Assembly: GCF_004135205.1 (NCBI RefSeq) | Contig: NZ_CP035490.1 | Coordinates: 3,179,501-3,243,500, forward strand | Direction of reading: 5' to 3' | Length of the DNA: 64,000 bases | Source: Hahella sp. KA22 | GTDB lineage: Bacteria > Pseudomonadota > Gammaproteobacteria > Pseudomonadales > Oleiphilaceae | In this document: positions 7,645-16,284 of the stretch, piece by piece | Numbering within the stretch: position 1 is the stretch's first letter | Layout: each line of letters opens with the position of its first letter | Notes under the pieces: model-generated | Told to the model about the DNA's origin: nothing | Databases searched by the model: none | Seen by the model: only the letters and a program-made list of their open reading frames with translations | Made by a program: the position numbers and the translations under genes

Positions 7645-8379
7645 ATGAGAGAAGATATCTATCTAGTTGATGATCGCCTGAATTTGGTTACTGAGGATGA
7701 AATAGATGCTGCGGAGGATCGGCTTGGTATAAATCTTCCTCAGGGATATAGGAATTTCCTGCTTCAATTTGGAAAAGGGACGCTGTGTGGACTTATTGAT
7801 ATACCCTCTCCTGATAAAATTATTCAGGTTTCGCTGAATTGTCGCTGGGCCAGAGGGCGAAATATTCTGGACGAAGCCGAAATAATTGCGTCTTTCGAGA
7901 TTGCATCAACAATCGATGCTGATTCGATTATATATTGTCCGGGTAGCGAGCGAGATATATATATTTTACCTCGACACGATGACACCATATACTGGATAGA
8001 TAAATGCTTTAGTGACCCCACTATCTGGTATTCAGATGTCGGTGTGGTTCGCGAAAAAGAGCCTTTCAAGTATTTCGAATCCTTGGTGGATCGCTCTTGT
8101 ATAGAAGTCATATTTCCAGATGACCACCTTGCTTCTCAAAAAGTTGTATCTTCAATCAAAGCGACGTTTGAAGAAAGCGGTAGTGTATTGCATCGTGCAT
8201 ACAAAGAATGTCAGTTGATATTTGTGAGAGAACTTTCTGCGATTATTGAGGTTGGTCAAGCTCGTAATTATATCCGTTTTGATTTTAACCCAATGAATGA
8301 AAGTAGAATTTTATCACTGATTTCAAGTTTGGAATCTGAGGGTATGTTCAGTGGCTGTAAATTGATTTTTCACATGTAG
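7645..8379 (+). CDS. Integron cassette 5: SMI1/KNR4 (SUKH) immunity-type protein
   Basis: A 244-residue protein whose N-terminal half has the SUKH-superfamily signature: EIDAAEDRLGINLPQGYRNFLLQFGKG, where a helix, a conserved LP..YR.FL and a G-rich turn are diagnostic. SUKH proteins are immunity factors for many nuclease and other polymorphic toxins. Residues about 60-145 continue as beta-rich SUKH core. The last about 90 residues are an extra domain without a recognised family. It is the largest cassette of the array and lies between attC 5 and the shortened attC 6. No cognate toxin is adjacent. Confidence 0.8.
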   Translation: MREDIYLVDDRLNLVTEDEIDAAEDRLGINLPQGYRNFLLQFGKGTLCGLIDIPSPDKIIQVSLNCRWARGRNILDEAEIIASFEIASTIDADSIIYCPGSERDIYILPRHDDTIYWIDKCFSDPTIWYSDVGVVREKEPFKYFESLVDRSCIEVIFPDDHLASQKVVSSIKATFEESGSVLHRAYKECQLIFVRELSAIIEVGQARNYIRFDFNPMNESRILSLISSLESEGMFSGCKLIFHM

Positions 8380-8385
8380 TCAACG

Positions 8386-8428
8386 GTATAACAAGTTGCA
8401 GCAAGGGCCCCAGTGCAAAGCGTTATGA
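8386..8428 (+). repeat. attC-like site 6 (short, last)
   Basis: 43 bp, outer boxes GTATAAC and GTTATGA with a short TTGCA/TGCAA stem. It looks truncated compared with sites 2-5. An IS3 remnant begins 14 bp further on and may have removed the rest of the array. Confidence 0.55.
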
Positions 8429-8442
8429 GTAATTCAATGAAG

Positions 8443-9315
8443 TGATCCTGCCCAGAAAGATTAGACACGCCATTAAGCGACTTTCGATGCCTCATAACTC
8501 TCTGGACTGAGATAGCCATTTGCGCTATGAAGGTGGGTCCGGTTGTAATCCACTTCGATATACTCAAACATGGCTTCACGCATTTCTTGTCGGGTTGCAT
8601 AATGCTCCCCGTGAATCACTTCCACTTTCCGCTCATGCTGCAGCGAAGCCCATGCGCCTGAATCAACACCTGATAGGCTTCTGAGCAATACTAGGAGCCT
8701 CAATCTGAGTGGACGATCACCTTTTTGGGCTGACGTCGCCGCCACAACGCAATGCGTCGCACACCAGTTCCGACTTCATTCGCGAGCTCATGGTCCAACC
8801 GATAACCTGACGGCTGAACAGGTCCAGCACAACCGCCAGATACAGCCAACCTTCTTCCGTCCATAAATAGGTGATGTCGCCCGACCACTTCTGGTTAATG
8901 TCTGTCGCGTTAAAGTCCTGCTGAAGAAGATTTTCCGCCACGGGCAGACCATGCCTGGAATGAGTAGTGGCTTTAAATTTTCTGACCGCCTTCGCTTGCA
9001 AGCCCTGGCGTTGCATGCTCCTGGCCACCGTTTTACGGTTCGCCTGGATTCCCTATTGCGCAAAGCCTATAGTCAGCCGGGGCGCCCCATTACGCTTTTT
9101 AGCTTTATCAAAGGCGGCTCCAACCTGGATGTCCAGGGATTGCTGGCGCTGTCGTCGCAGAGAAGGGACTTTCTGCCGATAGGGCCAAACATAGTAGCCG
9201 CTTCTTGAAATCTGGAGCCGCTCTCGCCATGCAAGTGATGCGAAAAAGACCTGTGTGAGATTGTATAAAGGCGTACCTCGCTTAACAGGGTGTCTATCAT
9301 TGGTGGGTAGGATCA
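8443..9315 (-). mobile_element. Decayed IS3-family insertion sequence
   Basis: Terminal inverted repeats are visible: TGATCCTGCCCA at 8443-8454, and at the other end the reverse complement TGATCCTACCCACC (9302-9315). The 873-bp length is well below the 1.2-1.5 kb of intact IS3 elements, and orfA is missing from the right end. No clear target duplication is seen. The element abuts the last attC-like site and closes the accessory block on the right. Confidence 0.8.
8473..9315 (-). pseudogene. IS3-family transposase OrfB, frameshifted
   Basis: Three reading-frame pieces make one rve-type integrase. The N-terminal part contains LQISRSGYYVW. The middle has the first catalytic Asp region [28 protein letters not shown]. 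The C-terminal part has MREAMFEYIEVDYNRTHLHSANGYLSPESYE, the typical OrfB end. Frame changes near 9030-9050 and 8720-8745 and a disrupted DDE triad show it is dead. Confidence 0.85.
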
Positions 9316-9716
9316 AGCCTCAATATAGGCGACTACATTCTTATCGTAAATCGACTCAGTATTGAGATGTGTAAGGTGAATAAGGTATTGAGCTGCCACA
9401 TTATTGCTGAAGCTCGCAAGGGGGAGTTGGGAAGGCGAAATCCGGCGAGAAGTTGATCTGAGTTTGAGCAACACATCGTTGGTTACGGAGAATCATCTAT
9501 GCGCATTAACTTTCTTTAATGTATAATGCTGCGGCAGCCAATATCATATTGTTAAAATATGTAATTTTAAACATATATTTAAAAAAACCGTTACATTACG
9601 TGTTCGCTTTGTTACGTGTTTGATATGTTTTATTATAGGATTTTATGAGTGATATTTGATTGGCAATCGCATAAATATTTTTACGAATTTAATATGGTTA
9701 GTTAGTGAGAGACTCG
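9316..9716. other. AT-rich non-coding stretch
   Basis: About 400 bp between the IS remnant and the lipoprotein gene, with no supportable ORF or RNA. It is very AT-rich from about 9530, where promoter elements for the lipoprotein gene may lie. Confidence 0.5.
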
Positions 9717-10184
9717 ATGACCAAAAATATAATTTTGATATGTATTCTATCACTCCTGTTTTCTGGGTGTGCTTCTGTCCAGATGGAAAGTGTAGAAAAA
9801 TCAGATCAGGCCAAAATGTTTAATCTTCCAAAAGGTGACAGTTCTGGTATCTATGTATATAGATCTGGGGTTTTTGGAAGTGCGTTAAAAAAGGATGTTT
9901 GGATTGATGGTAAATGTATTGGTGAAACTGCTCCAAATATATTTTTCTATGAGGAGGTGGGATGTAATGAACAGCATACTGTTTCCACTGAGTCTGAGTT
10001 CTCAGCTAATGAATTGGTGCTAACGACTGAATGCGGGAAGAACTATTTCTTAAGGCAGTACATCAAGATGGGGGTGTTCGTAGGAGGAGCAGGGATTGAA
10101 CAGGTTAGTGAAGAAGAAGGTAAAAAAGAAGTTAAAAGCTTAAAACTGGCTGCGAAAGGGAACTGTAGCGCCACAAATCCATAA
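9717..10184 (+). CDS. DUF2846-type lipoprotein
   Basis: A 155-residue lipoprotein. ATG 9717 (MTKNIILI) is preferred to GTG 9705 because it begins a proper type II signal peptide ending in the lipobox LFSGC, Cys at about residue 19. The mature part has GIYVYRSGVFGSA, DVWIDGKCIGE and a Y-E-V pattern typical of DUF2846 proteins, which share a small beta-sandwich-like domain of unknown role. The C-terminus is charged. It stands alone, AT-rich like the preceding accessory segment. Confidence 0.75.
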   Translation: MTKNIILICILSLLFSGCASVQMESVEKSDQAKMFNLPKGDSSGIYVYRSGVFGSALKKDVWIDGKCIGETAPNIFFYEEVGCNEQHTVSTESEFSANELVLTTECGKNYFLRQYIKMGVFVGGAGIEQVSEEEGKKEVKSLKLAAKGNCSATNP

Positions 10185-10399
10185 TCATCCCCCTTATTTC
10201 TGAACTTTTGGTTTGATTCTATCTCAATCACGGAATCACTAAGACCAGTGACCACTTTTTCTTTTTAAGTTATATCTGTCACTAACATAAGATGCGGAGG
10301 GTTTGAGCTGCATGCTCATCTCAGGCGATCAGGTGTTGGGCGGATGAGGAAAGTGGTCAGAGATTTACTTTGTATGAGTAACTTAGTCGCTAATATGAT

Positions 10400-10422
10400 G
10401 CCCGCCTAGCGGCGGGCTTCTT
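10400..10422. terminator. Rho-independent-type hairpin
   Basis: GCCCGCC-TAGC-GGCGGGC followed by TTCTTCC. It sits downstream of the lipoprotein gene and just beyond the end of the convergent membrane-protein gene. Confidence 0.65.
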
Positions 10423-10478
10423 CCTACTTACGTAGCTTATGTTGATAACAGAGACGCGCTTGAACGCCATTGATACTG

Positions 10479-10805
10479 TTACATACGAACATATGGCATA
10501 CCATAAAGAAATATGGGGACAATAATCGCCCAGTACTCAATAGGGATAAAAAAGAATGCATGTGCTGGAGATTTTATTGGCTTTTTTAAAAACTCGTTTT
10601 CCGTAACTACTCTAAGTTTATAGTTTGCAATATATCCCAATAGTGCGGTGCTCAGGCAGAATGCAATTACACTGGTCAGGAATATGGTGTCCTGGTTTAA
10701 CTTATTCTCGATCGGCGCCAGTTCTGCTAGCTTTGGCATAGCCCAAAATATAAAAATAAAAATTATAGGTACGAGTATCCCGACCCCTCTCCAAATGAAA
10801 ATCAT
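10479..10805 (-). CDS. Small integral membrane protein, hypothetical
   Basis: A 108-residue hydrophobic protein with three likely membrane segments: residues about 7-24 (GILVPIIFIFIFWAM), about 42-62 (TIFLTSVIAFCLSTALLGYI) and about 84-104 (AFFFIPIEYWAIIVPIFLYG). A basic loop follows the second. No family is recognised. It begins with ATG at 10805 and stands alone, convergent with the lipoprotein gene across the hairpin at 10400. Confidence 0.6.
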   Translation of the reverse strand: MIFIWRGVGILVPIIFIFIFWAMPKLAELAPIENKLNQDTIFLTSVIAFCLSTALLGYIANYKLRVVTENEFLKKPIKSPAHAFFFIPIEYWAIIVPIFLYGMPYVRM

Positions 10806-11541
10806 GAGCCCCTTCCAAAATAGAGTAATTAGTAACGCTCGGTCCAGTTATGGCTTTGGTGGAGCGACTTCTTATGATGTTTGACGGCGGTGTGTAACAC
10901 AGACGTTGCGTAGAGCCAGCCGTAAGCCGGAGATTATACCATGGGATATCAACTCAGGAGGACTGTGTTGCTAACAGGCCAACAGGATGCATTTGGCCAG
11001 CATATTGTGATGAGCTTTTGTGGAACAAACAATCAGCCAGTGACCCGAGTCGAAAGGACGACTGTCGAGGCGCAGATACTAAATGGCGGTAACGGTACAA
11101 GGGCTTTCTACGGCAGGCCTGCTTGGTTGGGAGCATGAATGCCGGAAGTCCTGAGCATTAGCATTAATACGCACATAGCTCGGCGCTATTGTGGGTGTGG
11201 CGTTATCGATCACACCCACTTTCGTCATTAGAGGGTAAATACAAAAGCTCTGATCACAAAGTTTTTGGGGGGCGCCGGGGCAGAGTTCTGGTTAATGCAC
11301 TGATTTAATAAGGCTTCTACGGTTCTCGCCTCAATCTCACCGAACCTAATCCTTTCCATTCCCTTAATCCCCTGTCGATTCAGAATAAGTCGTCTAAATT
11401 TAATATTAAGTGCATTGGATCTCTGTCTTTGTCGTCGTCCGCTCGGGGATAACTAGGCGAAGGAGGGCTGGCGTTTTTGTGATGTGGAGTTGGCGAACAC
11501 TGGTGTAATTAACATAATTTTCGGCGGTAAGAGGTGGTGTT
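10806..11541. other. Long intergenic stretch without a convincing gene
   Basis: About 735 bp. A 65-codon open frame at 10941-11138 has no recognisable product and I do not call it. A strong hairpin is formed by GTGGGTGTG (11191-11199) and CACACCCAC (11211-11219). The right end carries an AAGAGGTGG ribosome-binding site for the next gene. It may be decayed accessory DNA. Confidence 0.4.
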
Positions 11542-12432
11542 GTGTTACATTTTAAGTCGCTGATATCTCGAGTGATTCCTCTTTTTGCGTTGTTTGCTTT
11601 CAGTTTGGTCGCCGAGGCGAGAGCGGAGATCATTATCAAGCACTATCAGCATCAAGATAGATACAAATACGGGCTTAAAGTATTGGATCTCGCGCTGAGC
11701 AAACTGAACGTCCCTTACAAAATACAATTCCCCGAATTTTTAGATGTCAGCATCAATGAGGCGAGGGGGGAGCTCATGGTTACAAAAGGGGTTTTGAATC
11801 TTGAGTTCATGTCTACAAACCCGGAGCGCGAAGAAAAGATGATTCCTATAAGGATTCCGATTTATCGAGGAATTCTGGGGCTCAGACTTTTATTGGTGAC
11901 CCAGGAAAAGAGTGAAATTTTCAGCAAGATAGACGACATTGAAGATCTCAGGCAGTTTGTCGGCGGACATGGGGTGCACTGGGGAGATCTGCCTGTCTAT
12001 AGCGCAAATGGATTGAAGGTTGTCACAAGCTCTCAATACGAAACCTTATTTACTCTGTTGAGAAATAATAGATTTGATTATTTCCACCGTGGTTTCCTGG
12101 AAGTTTGGGATGAGCTGGACAGGAATGAGGATCGGCTTGTTGTCGCGGATAACATTATGTTGTTTTATCCGCATCCCGTGTATTTTTTCATTTCTAGAAA
12201 TGAGCCTGAATTAGCCAGGAAGCTGGAGGAGGGATTGAATATTGCTATTGCCGATGGCTCCTTTAAAAAGCTTTTTACAGAGGAGATGAAAGGCTATTTA
12301 GCGAAGGGAAATCTATCGTCCAGGAAGCTCATCATATTGAAAAACCCCGTTGTGCCTGAAAATAGCCCCGCCATTGACGCCAGTTGGTGGCTTCCGGAGA
12401 AATTTCAAAAGCAGTTGGCGGCGTCGCAATAG
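11542..12432 (+). CDS. Orphan periplasmic solute-binding-like protein
   Basis: A 296-residue protein with a GTG start behind AAGAGGTGG and a Sec signal peptide (VIPLFALFAFSLVAEARA, cleavage near residue 28). The mature part has the two-lobed type II binding-protein pattern (LDLALSKLNVPYKIQF, an NNRFDYF segment, VYFFISRNEPELARKLEEGLNIAIADGSF near the end) seen in distant SBP_bac_3 relatives. No ABC permease or ATPase is nearby. It probably binds a small solute as a scavenging or sensory protein; ligand unknown. Three further proteins of this general type follow within 11 kb. Confidence 0.65.
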   Translation: MLHFKSLISRVIPLFALFAFSLVAEARAEIIIKHYQHQDRYKYGLKVLDLALSKLNVPYKIQFPEFLDVSINEARGELMVTKGVLNLEFMSTNPEREEKMIPIRIPIYRGILGLRLLLVTQEKSEIFSKIDDIEDLRQFVGGHGVHWGDLPVYSANGLKVVTSSQYETLFTLLRNNRFDYFHRGFLEVWDELDRNEDRLVVADNIMLFYPHPVYFFISRNEPELARKLEEGLNIAIADGSFKKLFTEEMKGYLAKGNLSSRKLIILKNPVVPENSPAIDASWWLPEKFQKQLAASQ

Positions 12433-12641
12433 CTCGATCGGACTTCCGTCGGTCGCTAAATAGTCCTCCACTTATGGCTCTTACTATTACTACCGAACAA
12501 GTAAAAAACGTCTAACTTTATTACAGGTCGCAGAAAACACAGGTCTAAACCTGGGCGCGAATAGCGACGACTTTCTCTGACGTAGCCATATCAGCGGCGA
12601 TTGTATTTGATTGTTGAGATTTGATTATTAGGAGCAATGCG

Positions 12642-13631
12642 ATGGGAATGAATAAATGTACACTTGCGATATTTTGTTTGTTTTTGTTGTTTGCTGAGAG
12701 ATCTTTTGCGGAGACGATTCTGGTTATTCAGAGCTACCACATTGGCTACCCTTGGGATAAGAGTTATATCGAGGGACTGGAGTCCGAGTTGGGCGGTAAG
12801 CACAAAATTGAGCGCTTTGAAATGAATACCAAACGCATTCCCAAGAGCCAATATCAGGATAAGGCGAATGAGGCCTGGAACTACTACAACCAGGTTAAGC
12901 CAGATTTGGTGATCCTCGGCGACGATAACGCGATGTCTTACTTGGGAAAAAAGATTAACGATGCAGGTACGCCCGTGGTCTTTCTCGGAGTGAATGGAAA
13001 CCCGCGAGAGCTGGGTATTGATAAGATGGAGCATGTAACGGGTGTGCTTGAGCGCCCTTTGTTTAAGCGATCGATCAGTGAGATTCGCCGAATTATGGGG
13101 GGTGAATTGGGCAAAGCGCTGATCCTTTTTGACTCGGGGAATACGTCCTCAACGGCGGTTGCGGAAGCCTTCAATGGAAAGATGAGTTCCAAGGCGGCGG
13201 GAGTCACCGTGGATATCAAGCAGGTAGGTACAGAGCAAGAGTGGAAGGATGTGATACTGCACTCGAAGGATAATGGGTACAACGCTGTAATTATCGGACT
13301 GTATCAAACCCTGGTTGACGATGAGCAGAAAAGTGTCGATGCTGAAGAGATTCTCGCTTGGACATCCGCTAACACTCCCATCCCCAGTTTCGCATTCTGG
13401 GACTTTTCAGTTGGCGCCAACAAGGCCATTGGCGGATTGGTGCTGTTCGGGAAAACTCAGGGAGAAGAAGCGGGCAAGATCGCTTTACGGATATTGGCGG
13501 GAGACAAGCCCAACATGATCAATCCGATGGTGGGAGAAAAAGGTAGATATCTGTTCAGTAAGTCTGAAGTCACAAGATGGAAAATCCAGTTGCCGGGCGA
13601 TTTGCTTGAAAAAGCGGAATGGGTCGATTGA
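12642..13631 (+). CDS. Periplasmic ABC sub_bind-like protein
   Basis: A 329-residue secreted protein. The start at ATG 12642 follows AGGAG at 12630-12634. Signal peptide CTLAIFCLFLLFAERSFA, then ETILVIQSYHIGYPWDKSYIEGL. The repeating alpha/beta pattern (PDLVILGDDNAMSYL, GTPVVFLGVNG, KALILFDSGNTSS, NAVIIGLY) is that of type I periplasmic binding proteins, closest to the ABC sub_bind family. It has no transporter partners beside it. Related domains also serve as sensors, so a sensory role is possible. Confidence 0.75.
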   Translation: MGMNKCTLAIFCLFLLFAERSFAETILVIQSYHIGYPWDKSYIEGLESELGGKHKIERFEMNTKRIPKSQYQDKANEAWNYYNQVKPDLVILGDDNAMSYLGKKINDAGTPVVFLGVNGNPRELGIDKMEHVTGVLERPLFKRSISEIRRIMGGELGKALILFDSGNTSSTAVAEAFNGKMSSKAAGVTVDIKQVGTEQEWKDVILHSKDNGYNAVIIGLYQTLVDDEQKSVDAEEILAWTSANTPIPSFAFWDFSVGANKAIGGLVLFGKTQGEEAGKIALRILAGDKPNMINPMVGEKGRYLFSKSEVTRWKIQLPGDLLEKAEWVD

Positions 13632-13636
13632 GTAGG

Positions 13637-13660
13637 GGCAGGTAAGTAGCCTGCCGCTTT
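13637..13660 (+). terminator. Weak terminator-like hairpin
   Basis: GGCAGG and CCTGCC flank a seven-base loop, followed by GCTTT, directly after the stop of the preceding gene. Confidence 0.4.
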
Positions 13661-13803
13661 GGTTGGCGTAATGCCCGTTTCCTATTCGCTCAGGCCTGCT
13701 CGGCAATTGAACTATACTAAATACGTTTCCAGAAACCTGATCAATGGGGCGGTAGCCGCCGCATGGTTGTCTCCATTCGTTTTTGACGCCTGGAGGTTGT
13801 CGA

Positions 13804-14586
13804 ATGACGCTTGCTGCATTGCGTTGTATTGGCGCACTTTTATTGCTGGTGTGGAGTATTGCGGCCCTGGCTGCTAACTCTGTCAATACGCCTGGCGCCA
13901 AGCAAAGCAAAACCGAGATTCGCGTCGCCATAGACGCTTGGCCGCCTTTTCGTATTTTAGATAGTGAGGAAGGGTATAGCGGGATCGATTTTGACCTATG
14001 GGCCCGGCTTGCGAGTGAATTAAAGCTCGATATTGATTACGTGCGCTGTCCGTGGGTGCGTTGCCTGAAAATGATGGAGGACGGCTCTGTGGACGCCATG
14101 AGCGGCTTGGCGCTAAGACCCGATCGCGCTCTATATATGGATTATCTGGAGCCGCCTTATTACAGCTGTTCAACGGTGTTCTATGTCAGAAAAGGACGGG
14201 GAGGGATAGTTCAGGATTATGAAGACCTCTATCGCATTGACGTCGGCATCGTCACGGGCTCAGCTTATTTTCAGGCCTTTGATGAAGATGAAAAGATTAA
14301 CAAGGTCGGCGTCAGCACCGAAAAGCAGTTAGTGGACATGTTGGGACGTTTGCGTTTGACGGCAATAGTCGGGACAGACTGCCAGGCGGACTATGAAATT
14401 GCCCAGTCCCCCTATAAAGGCCAGTTCGACAAAGCCGAATATCGCCCCGGCAACAGTGTTGACTTATATTTCGCCATATCCAAAAAATCCTCCTTTCGTG
14501 AAAAAAAGGATGAGTTCTCGCAGGCCCTTACGCATCTTCTGCAAGCAGGAGCCATCGAAGAAATTCGCCATCAATATTTGCATTGA
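13804..14586 (+). CDS. SBP_bac_3-type periplasmic binding protein
   Basis: 260 residues from ATG 13804, preceded by GGAGG. Signal peptide CIGALLLLVWSIAALAA. The mature protein starts TEIRVAIDAWPPFRI, the standard opening of family 3 solute-binding proteins, and has GYSGIDFDLWARLASEL, GSVDAMSGLALRPDRALYMDYLEPPYY and a C-terminal QALTHLLQAGAIEEIRHQYL helix. The CPWVRCLKMM segment has a Cys pair that could form a disulfide. No permease is adjacent; ligand unknown, amino acids being common for the family. Confidence 0.85.
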   Translation: MTLAALRCIGALLLLVWSIAALAANSVNTPGAKQSKTEIRVAIDAWPPFRILDSEEGYSGIDFDLWARLASELKLDIDYVRCPWVRCLKMMEDGSVDAMSGLALRPDRALYMDYLEPPYYSCSTVFYVRKGRGGIVQDYEDLYRIDVGIVTGSAYFQAFDEDEKINKVGVSTEKQLVDMLGRLRLTAIVGTDCQADYEIAQSPYKGQFDKAEYRPGNSVDLYFAISKKSSFREKKDEFSQALTHLLQAGAIEEIRHQYLH

Positions 14587-14716
14587 ACTATTCAAAAGTT
14601 CCTCGGTCTAACAGGGTTGGCTATAAACTCTGGCTTTGACCGGGCGCCTCAGTAAGCATCACAAATCAGTCCTCTGACTTATCAATCGATTACAAATAAC
14701 GAATTAAGGAATCACG

Positions 14717-15535
14717 ATGGAGAGCTATCCGTTCTTATTTCTTGGCCATGGCGTTGGTAACTTATCGAGCGGTTTTGATGCGCATATTCTTTTTGCCGAG
14801 CGACCGGATGAGCAATCCAGGGCGGATATTCAAGTAAAGCTTCAAGGTTTTGGAGAAATCCGCTGGAGCGGCAATAGCGCTTCTTTTTGTTTGTCTGATA
14901 GCCAGATAAAAGGGGCCATGAAGTATGATCCTACCTATAGCGATAACCCGCAGATGCTCGATGCCCCGGAGATCTATAAGGCCTTTGGTTTGGTTCAGAG
15001 CAAGTTGAACGACATACAGCAACGGCTGGCGCATTTTTATTATGATTTTCAACTTACTGTGCAGGAAATTCATCAGACCTTTCCGCTCTCTTTATGCCTC
15101 ATCCAACAGGGACCCAGAGTAAAGTTGACCCCATGGCATACATGGAGCGAGGAGCGATTGCCGCAGGCATTTGATGTGTTGTTGGGCTATTTCAGTCGTG
15201 AGGATGTACGCAGAGAGCGCTTTAAAGATTACACCGAGGTTTCTTACTACGACGCCAATGCGGTCATTCTATGCCACTTTATTGAGACAATGGTGAGGAA
15301 AAAGGCGGATGTAAAGAAGCTCTCACCTGAGACTGTGTCCCGCCTGATCGACGTTATAAAATCCGCGATCGGCTACTCAAATAACACGGATAACTTTCTG
15401 CTTAGCGCTGCCCTTTATTTGGGGGGAGTGGAGATGGAGGACATCATTGTGGATTTTCCTGAACACGCATTGGCGGCGCTGGAAGAGATTAACGAAGACT
15501 TGCCTCTGGACGAGCGATTTCCAGAAGGGTTGTGA
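14717..15535 (+). CDS. Hypothetical cytoplasmic protein
   Basis: A 272-residue soluble protein with no signal peptide or membrane segment. ATG 14717 follows TAAGGA. The N-terminal half mixes strands and helices (IQVKLQGFGEIRWSG, YKAFGLVQSKLNDIQQRLAHFYYDF). The C-terminal half is mainly helical (ETVSRLIDVIKSAIGYSNN, FPEHALAALEEINEDL). I recognise no family. It lies alone between an orphan binding protein and an HD hydrolase. Confidence 0.6.
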   Translation: MESYPFLFLGHGVGNLSSGFDAHILFAERPDEQSRADIQVKLQGFGEIRWSGNSASFCLSDSQIKGAMKYDPTYSDNPQMLDAPEIYKAFGLVQSKLNDIQQRLAHFYYDFQLTVQEIHQTFPLSLCLIQQGPRVKLTPWHTWSEERLPQAFDVLLGYFSREDVRRERFKDYTEVSYYDANAVILCHFIETMVRKKADVKKLSPETVSRLIDVIKSAIGYSNNTDNFLLSAALYLGGVEMEDIIVDFPEHALAALEEINEDLPLDERFPEGL

Positions 15536-15685
15536 GACAACGATGGCGCAATTTGCTCTGACATGACAAGAGTGACGATCTCGCCGTATTTTTAGTCAGC
15601 TCTCGCTCTTTCCAAGTATTGGACGGGGCAGAGTTGATGCTGCATTATGGCGTGGTTGTAAGCCTGTGAAACGAGGTTTGATTTC

Positions 15686-16240
15686 ATGCTTGTCGAAAGA
15701 GCGAAGGTATTCGCCAGCGCCGCCCATGCCGCTATCGGTCAACGAAGACGTTATACCGATGAACCTTATATCGTGCATCCTGCCGAAGTGGCGGGAATCG
15801 TTGCGTCGGTGGGAGGTGACGAGGAAATGATCGCCGCCGCCTACCTGCATGACATCGTTGAAGACACCCAGATCACTCAAGAAATGATCCTGGAATTCTT
15901 TGGCCCCTCCGTTGCGAAACTGGTCGAGGAACTGACTGACGTGAGTCGTCCGCAAGACGGCAATCGCCAGGCCCGCAAGGAAATAGACCGACGGCGCCTC
16001 GGCAACGCCTCTCCACGAGCGAAAACCATCAAACTGGCGGACTTGATCAGCAACTCAACCAATATCATTCAGCATGACCGCTGGTTCGCCAAAGTCTATA
16101 TGCAGGAGAAAAAACTCCTGTTGGAAGTGCTTAGCGAAGGGGATTCAAGCCTGTATCAAAGAGCTCAGACCATCGTCAGTGAGTATTACGCGGAACAGGA
16201 AGCTCGTCGGTTGTTAAGACGCGGCGAGCAAGACGTCTAA
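15686..16240 (+). CDS. HD-domain hydrolase, SpoT-hydrolase-like
   Basis: A 184-residue single-domain protein. The metal-binding HD signature is complete: YIVHPAEVAG, AAYLHDIVEDT and IKLADLISN, the same spacing as in the hydrolase half of RelA/SpoT and in small MESH1-like alarmone hydrolases. No synthetase, TGS or ACT domain follows. A (p)ppGpp or related nucleotide pyrophosphohydrolase is the likely activity, but other HD_4 proteins act on different nucleotides. Confidence 0.8.
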   Translation: MLVERAKVFASAAHAAIGQRRRYTDEPYIVHPAEVAGIVASVGGDEEMIAAAYLHDIVEDTQITQEMILEFFGPSVAKLVEELTDVSRPQDGNRQARKEIDRRRLGNASPRAKTIKLADLISNSTNIIQHDRWFAKVYMQEKKLLLEVLSEGDSSLYQRAQTIVSEYYAEQEARRLLRRGEQDV

Positions 16241-16284
16241 ATTAGCGGCCGGATGTTTCCGGCTATTTGGATGCTTCTTTTTGT

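Noticed and set aside
5060-8428. CRISPR array
   Set aside because: The recurrent palindromic elements are spaced by whole genes and differ inside; they fit attC sites, not CRISPR repeats. No equal-length spacers or cas genes are present in the window.
10860-10935. Seventh attC site or group II intron end
   Set aside because: GTGTAAC and a GCCAGCCGTAAGCCGG hairpin are suggestive, but no matching GTTRRRY partner box or intron domain is found.
10941-11138. 65-codon open frame after a long gap
   Set aside because: No ribosome-binding site that decides a start, no recognisable domain and no supporting neighbour; composition does not look coding. Kept only as part of the non-coding stretch.
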